DNA of 64,000 nucleotides. It comes from Mycolicibacter senuensis (GTDB taxonomy: Bacteria > Actinomycetota > Actinomycetes > Mycobacteriales > Mycobacteriaceae). The notes beneath the pieces are model-generated. The model was not told the DNA's origin and did no database searches. It worked only from the letters and a program-made list of their open reading frames with translations. Each line of letters starts with the position of its first letter. Within the stretch, counting starts at the first letter, position 1. The position numbers and the translations under genes were made by a program. The stretch lies in the NCBI RefSeq assembly GCF_002101885.1, contig NZ_LQPS01000025.1, positions 62,001 through 126,000 on the forward strand, given 5' to 3'. Below, in pieces: positions 62,084-64,000 of this stretch.

Positions 62084-63505
62084 ATGACGACCATGGCTCC
62101 CGAAACGGTGGGCGAATCACTCGACCCGCGCGATCCCCTGCTGCGTCTGTCGACGTTCTTCGATGACGGCACCGTGGAACTGCTGCATGAGCGGGACCGT
62201 TCCGGTGTGCTCGCAGCCGGCGGCAACGTCAACGGGGTCCGCACCATCGCGTTCTGCACCGACGGCACCGTGATGGGCGGTGCGATGGGCATCGAGGGCT
62301 GCGATCACATCGTGAACGCCTACGACACCGCCATCGCCGAGCAGAGCCCGATCGTGGGCCTGTGGCACTCCGGCGGCGCCCGACTGGCCGAGGGCGTGCG
62401 GGCACTGCACGCAGTCGGCCGGGTCTTCGAGGCCATGATCCGGGCTTCCGGTTACGTCCCGCAGATCTCGGTGGTGGTCGGCTTCGCGGCCGGCGGTGCC
62501 GCGTACGGTCCGGCGCTGACCGACGTCATCGTGATGGCGCCGGAAGGACGGGTGTTCGTCACCGGTCCCGACGTGGTGCGCAGCGTCACCGGTGAGGACG
62601 TCGACATGGCCGCCCTCGGCGGCCCCGACACCCACCACAAGAAGTCCGGCGTGTGCCACATCGTCGCCGACGACGAACTCGACGCCTACGATCGGGGTCG
62701 CCGCCTGGTCGGATTGTTCTGCCAGCAAGGTCATTTCGACCGCAACAAGGCCGAAGCCGAGGAGATCGACCTGCACGCACTGCTGCCGGAGTCGGCACGG
62801 CGCGCCTACGACGTGCACCCGCTGGTGCAGGCGCTGCTCGACGCGGACACGGCCTTCGACGAATTCCAGGCCAAGTGGGCGCCGTCGATGGTGGTCGGGC
62901 TGGGCCGGTTGTCGGGCCGCACCGTCGGTGTGCTGGCCAACAACCCGCTGCGGCTCGGCGGCTGCCTGAACTCCGAAAGCGCCGAGAAAGCGGCACGTTT
63001 CGTGCGGCTGTGCGACGCGTTCGGGATTCCGCTGATCGTGATCGTCGACGTGCCGGGTTACCTGCCCGGCGTCGGCCAGGAGTGGGGCGGCGTGGTGCGC
63101 CGCGGCGCCAAGCTGCTGCACGCGTTCGGTGAGGCCACCGTCCCGCGGGTCACGCTGGTGACCCGCAAGACCTACGGCGGGGCCTACATCGCGATGAACT
63201 CACGCTCGCTGGGCGCCACCAAGGTGTTCGCCTGGCCGGACGCCGAGGTCGCGGTGATGGGCGCCAAGGCCGCGGTCGGCATCCTGCACAAGAAGAAGCT
63301 GGCCGCCGCCGCCGACCACGAGCGCGACGCGCTGCACGAGGAGCTGGCGGCCGAGCACGAGCGGATCGCCGGCGGCGTGGACAGCGCCATCGACATCGGT
63401 GTGGTCGACGAGAAGATCGACCCGTCGCACACCCGCGGCAAGATCACCCAGGCACTGGCCGAGGCTCCGGCGCGCCGCGGCCGCCACAAGAACATCCCGC
63501 TGTAG
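62084..63505 (+). CDS. accD6: Acyl-CoA carboxylase beta subunit AccD6
   Basis: A 473-residue carboxyltransferase that makes malonyl-CoA for FabD, with AccA3 encoded elsewhere. The two crotonase-like halves show GGARLAEGV with AAGGAAYGPALTD in the first, and VDVPGYLPGVGQEWGG and TYGGAYIAMNSRSLGA in the second. It is the last gene of the FAS-II operon. Start ATG 62084 with AAGGAGAGG upstream. Confidence 0.97.
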   Translation: MTTMAPETVGESLDPRDPLLRLSTFFDDGTVELLHERDRSGVLAAGGNVNGVRTIAFCTDGTVMGGAMGIEGCDHIVNAYDTAIAEQSPIVGLWHSGGARLAEGVRALHAVGRVFEAMIRASGYVPQISVVVGFAAGGAAYGPALTDVIVMAPEGRVFVTGPDVVRSVTGEDVDMAALGGPDTHHKKSGVCHIVADDELDAYDRGRRLVGLFCQQGHFDRNKAEAEEIDLHALLPESARRAYDVHPLVQALLDADTAFDEFQAKWAPSMVVGLGRLSGRTVGVLANNPLRLGGCLNSESAEKAARFVRLCDAFGIPLIVIVDVPGYLPGVGQEWGGVVRRGAKLLHAFGEATVPRVTLVTRKTYGGAYIAMNSRSLGATKVFAWPDAEVAVMGAKAAVGILHKKKLAAAADHERDALHEELAAEHERIAGGVDSAIDIGVVDEKIDPSHTRGKITQALAEAPARRGRHKNIPL

Positions 63506-63516
63506 CCCGTTATCCC

Positions 63517-63579
63517 CGCGAGCGTGCGTGTTTGCACCGCGACACGCCGTCCTTCGGCGTACAACTGCGCACGATCGCG
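63517..63579. terminator. Nested inverted repeat after the FAS-II operon
   Basis: Outer arms are CGCGAGCGTGCG (63517-63528) and CGCACGATCGCG (63568-63579), 11 of 12 paired. Inside is a second hairpin, ACGCCG-TCCTT-CGGCGT (63544-63560). It lies 12 bases after the accD6 stop. It may be a terminator, or a member of a palindromic intergenic repeat seen in mycobacteria. Confidence 0.6.
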
Positions 63580-63641
63580 CCAGCAGCAAATGAGCACGAA
63601 TCGCCATCCGCCGGCCGATATCTGGCGAATACTCCATTCCC

Positions 63642-64000
63642 ATGGAGTCATTCGACGAGACAACGCACGTCAACCCCGGCGAGTCCGACGCCGATGACGG
63701 CCGACCTCGCGCAATGCTGCGACGACGCCAGGTACTGGGCGGCCTAGCCGCTCTGGGGGTGGGCGGTGCCGGCGCCGCGGCGCTGGCCGGCTGCGAAGGC
63801 AAAGGCAGCGGCGGTGTGGCTGCCGGCGCACCGGGCTATGGCACCGGGATCAACGACGGGTTCAACGGCAAGATCGAACTCGACGTGCGCGATTCGCAGC
63901 CCGACTGGGGCCCATTCGAGCTCAAGCATGCTCCCCAGGACGCACCCAATGTGCTGGTGGTGCTCTACGACGACACCGGGATGGCGGCGTGGTCACCCTA
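63642..64000 (+). CDS. Sulfatase family protein, N-terminal part (3' end outside window)
   Basis: About 119 residues are visible, with no stop before the window end. After a charged N-terminus comes a Tat-type signal, LRRRQVLGGLAALGVGG (residues ~26-42), ending in the lipobox LAGC (Cys near 52). The mature part starts the alkaline phosphatase/sulfatase fold with APNVLVVLYDDTGMAAWSP, where the Asp pair binds Ca. This matches the start of mycobacterial AtsD-type arylsulfatases, but here with an export signal. The catalytic Cys/Ser motif (CxPSR) lies beyond the window. The start is taken at ATG 63642. Confidence 0.75.
   Translation, partial: MESFDETTHVNPGESDADDGRPRAMLRRRQVLGGLAALGVGGAGAAALAGCEGKGSGGVAAGAPGYGTGINDGFNGKIELDVRDSQPDWGPFELKHAPQDAPNVLVVLYDDTGMAAWSP

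Overview
This window is a high-GC actinobacterial chromosome segment that belongs to the Mycobacteriaceae. It contains genes essentially restricted to mycobacteria (mmpS3, the KasA/KasB/AcpM FAS-II cluster, PtkA/PtpA, Hip1). Gene order closely follows the Mycobacterium tuberculosis segment from qcrB (Rv2196) to accD6 (Rv2247). All comparisons with M. tuberculosis (Mtb) are from memory, not from a search. The missing or inserted genes show that it is not Mtb itself; I cannot name the species from the sequence.

Layout: 1-4.3 kb holds respiratory genes (3' end of qcrB, a frameshifted PNPOx-like pseudogene, a membrane protein, mmpS3, ctaF, ctaC). 4.5-14.5 kb holds central metabolism: asnB, adenosine kinase, an A-type Fe-S carrier, glycerate kinase, a DUF3043 protein, cobT-cobS, a small protein, ilvE and gcvT. 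14.5-19.7 kb holds an adenylate cyclase and leucyl aminopeptidase that are neighbours in Mtb. Here they are separated by a 2.1-kb membrane acyltransferase flanked by 151-bp imperfect direct repeats that duplicate the cyclase/aminopeptidase junction. 19.7-26.5 kb holds a membrane protein, the dihydrolipoamide acyltransferase dlaT, an SDR protein, lipB-lipA, a DUF4191 protein and an RDD protein: lipoate synthesis beside a lipoylated enzyme. 26.6-34.6 kb is the glutamine synthetase block (glnA1, glnE, glnA2), interrupted by three accessory genes. 34.6-40 kb holds the Hip1 protease, panB, a CYTH-CHAD protein, a hypothetical gene and RNase P RNA (rnpB).

40-44.7 kb is an accessory block: a 2OG-Fe(II) oxygenase, a methyltransferase, a thioredoxin-reductase-like flavoprotein, cysK-cysE and an XRE-cupin regulator. 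A matching 19-bp dyad lies upstream of the flavoprotein and over the start of the regulator, which suggests a small autoregulated regulon. 44.7-53.6 kb holds RNase HI/phosphatase, a zinc-ribbon protein, a NIF3-like protein, ptkA-ptpA, SURF1, an MpaB-like protein, an LLM flavin oxidoreductase, tRNA-Val, ahpE, a DUF3052 protein and a lipoprotein. cobC and cobD, found here in Mtb, are absent. 53.7-63.5 kb holds aceE, mabR and the FAS-II mycolate operon fabD-acpM-kasA-kasB-accD6, with a clear MabR-type operator in front of fabD. The window ends inside a Tat/lipoprotein-type sulfatase gene.

The most unusual structures are the acyltransferase insertion with its duplicated junction, the XRE-cupin/flavoprotein/methyltransferase block with shared operators, the three-gene insertion between glnA1 and glnE with a 35-bp dyad, and small GC-rich repeats inserted inside coding genes. 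I found no CRISPR array, intact insertion sequence or prophage.
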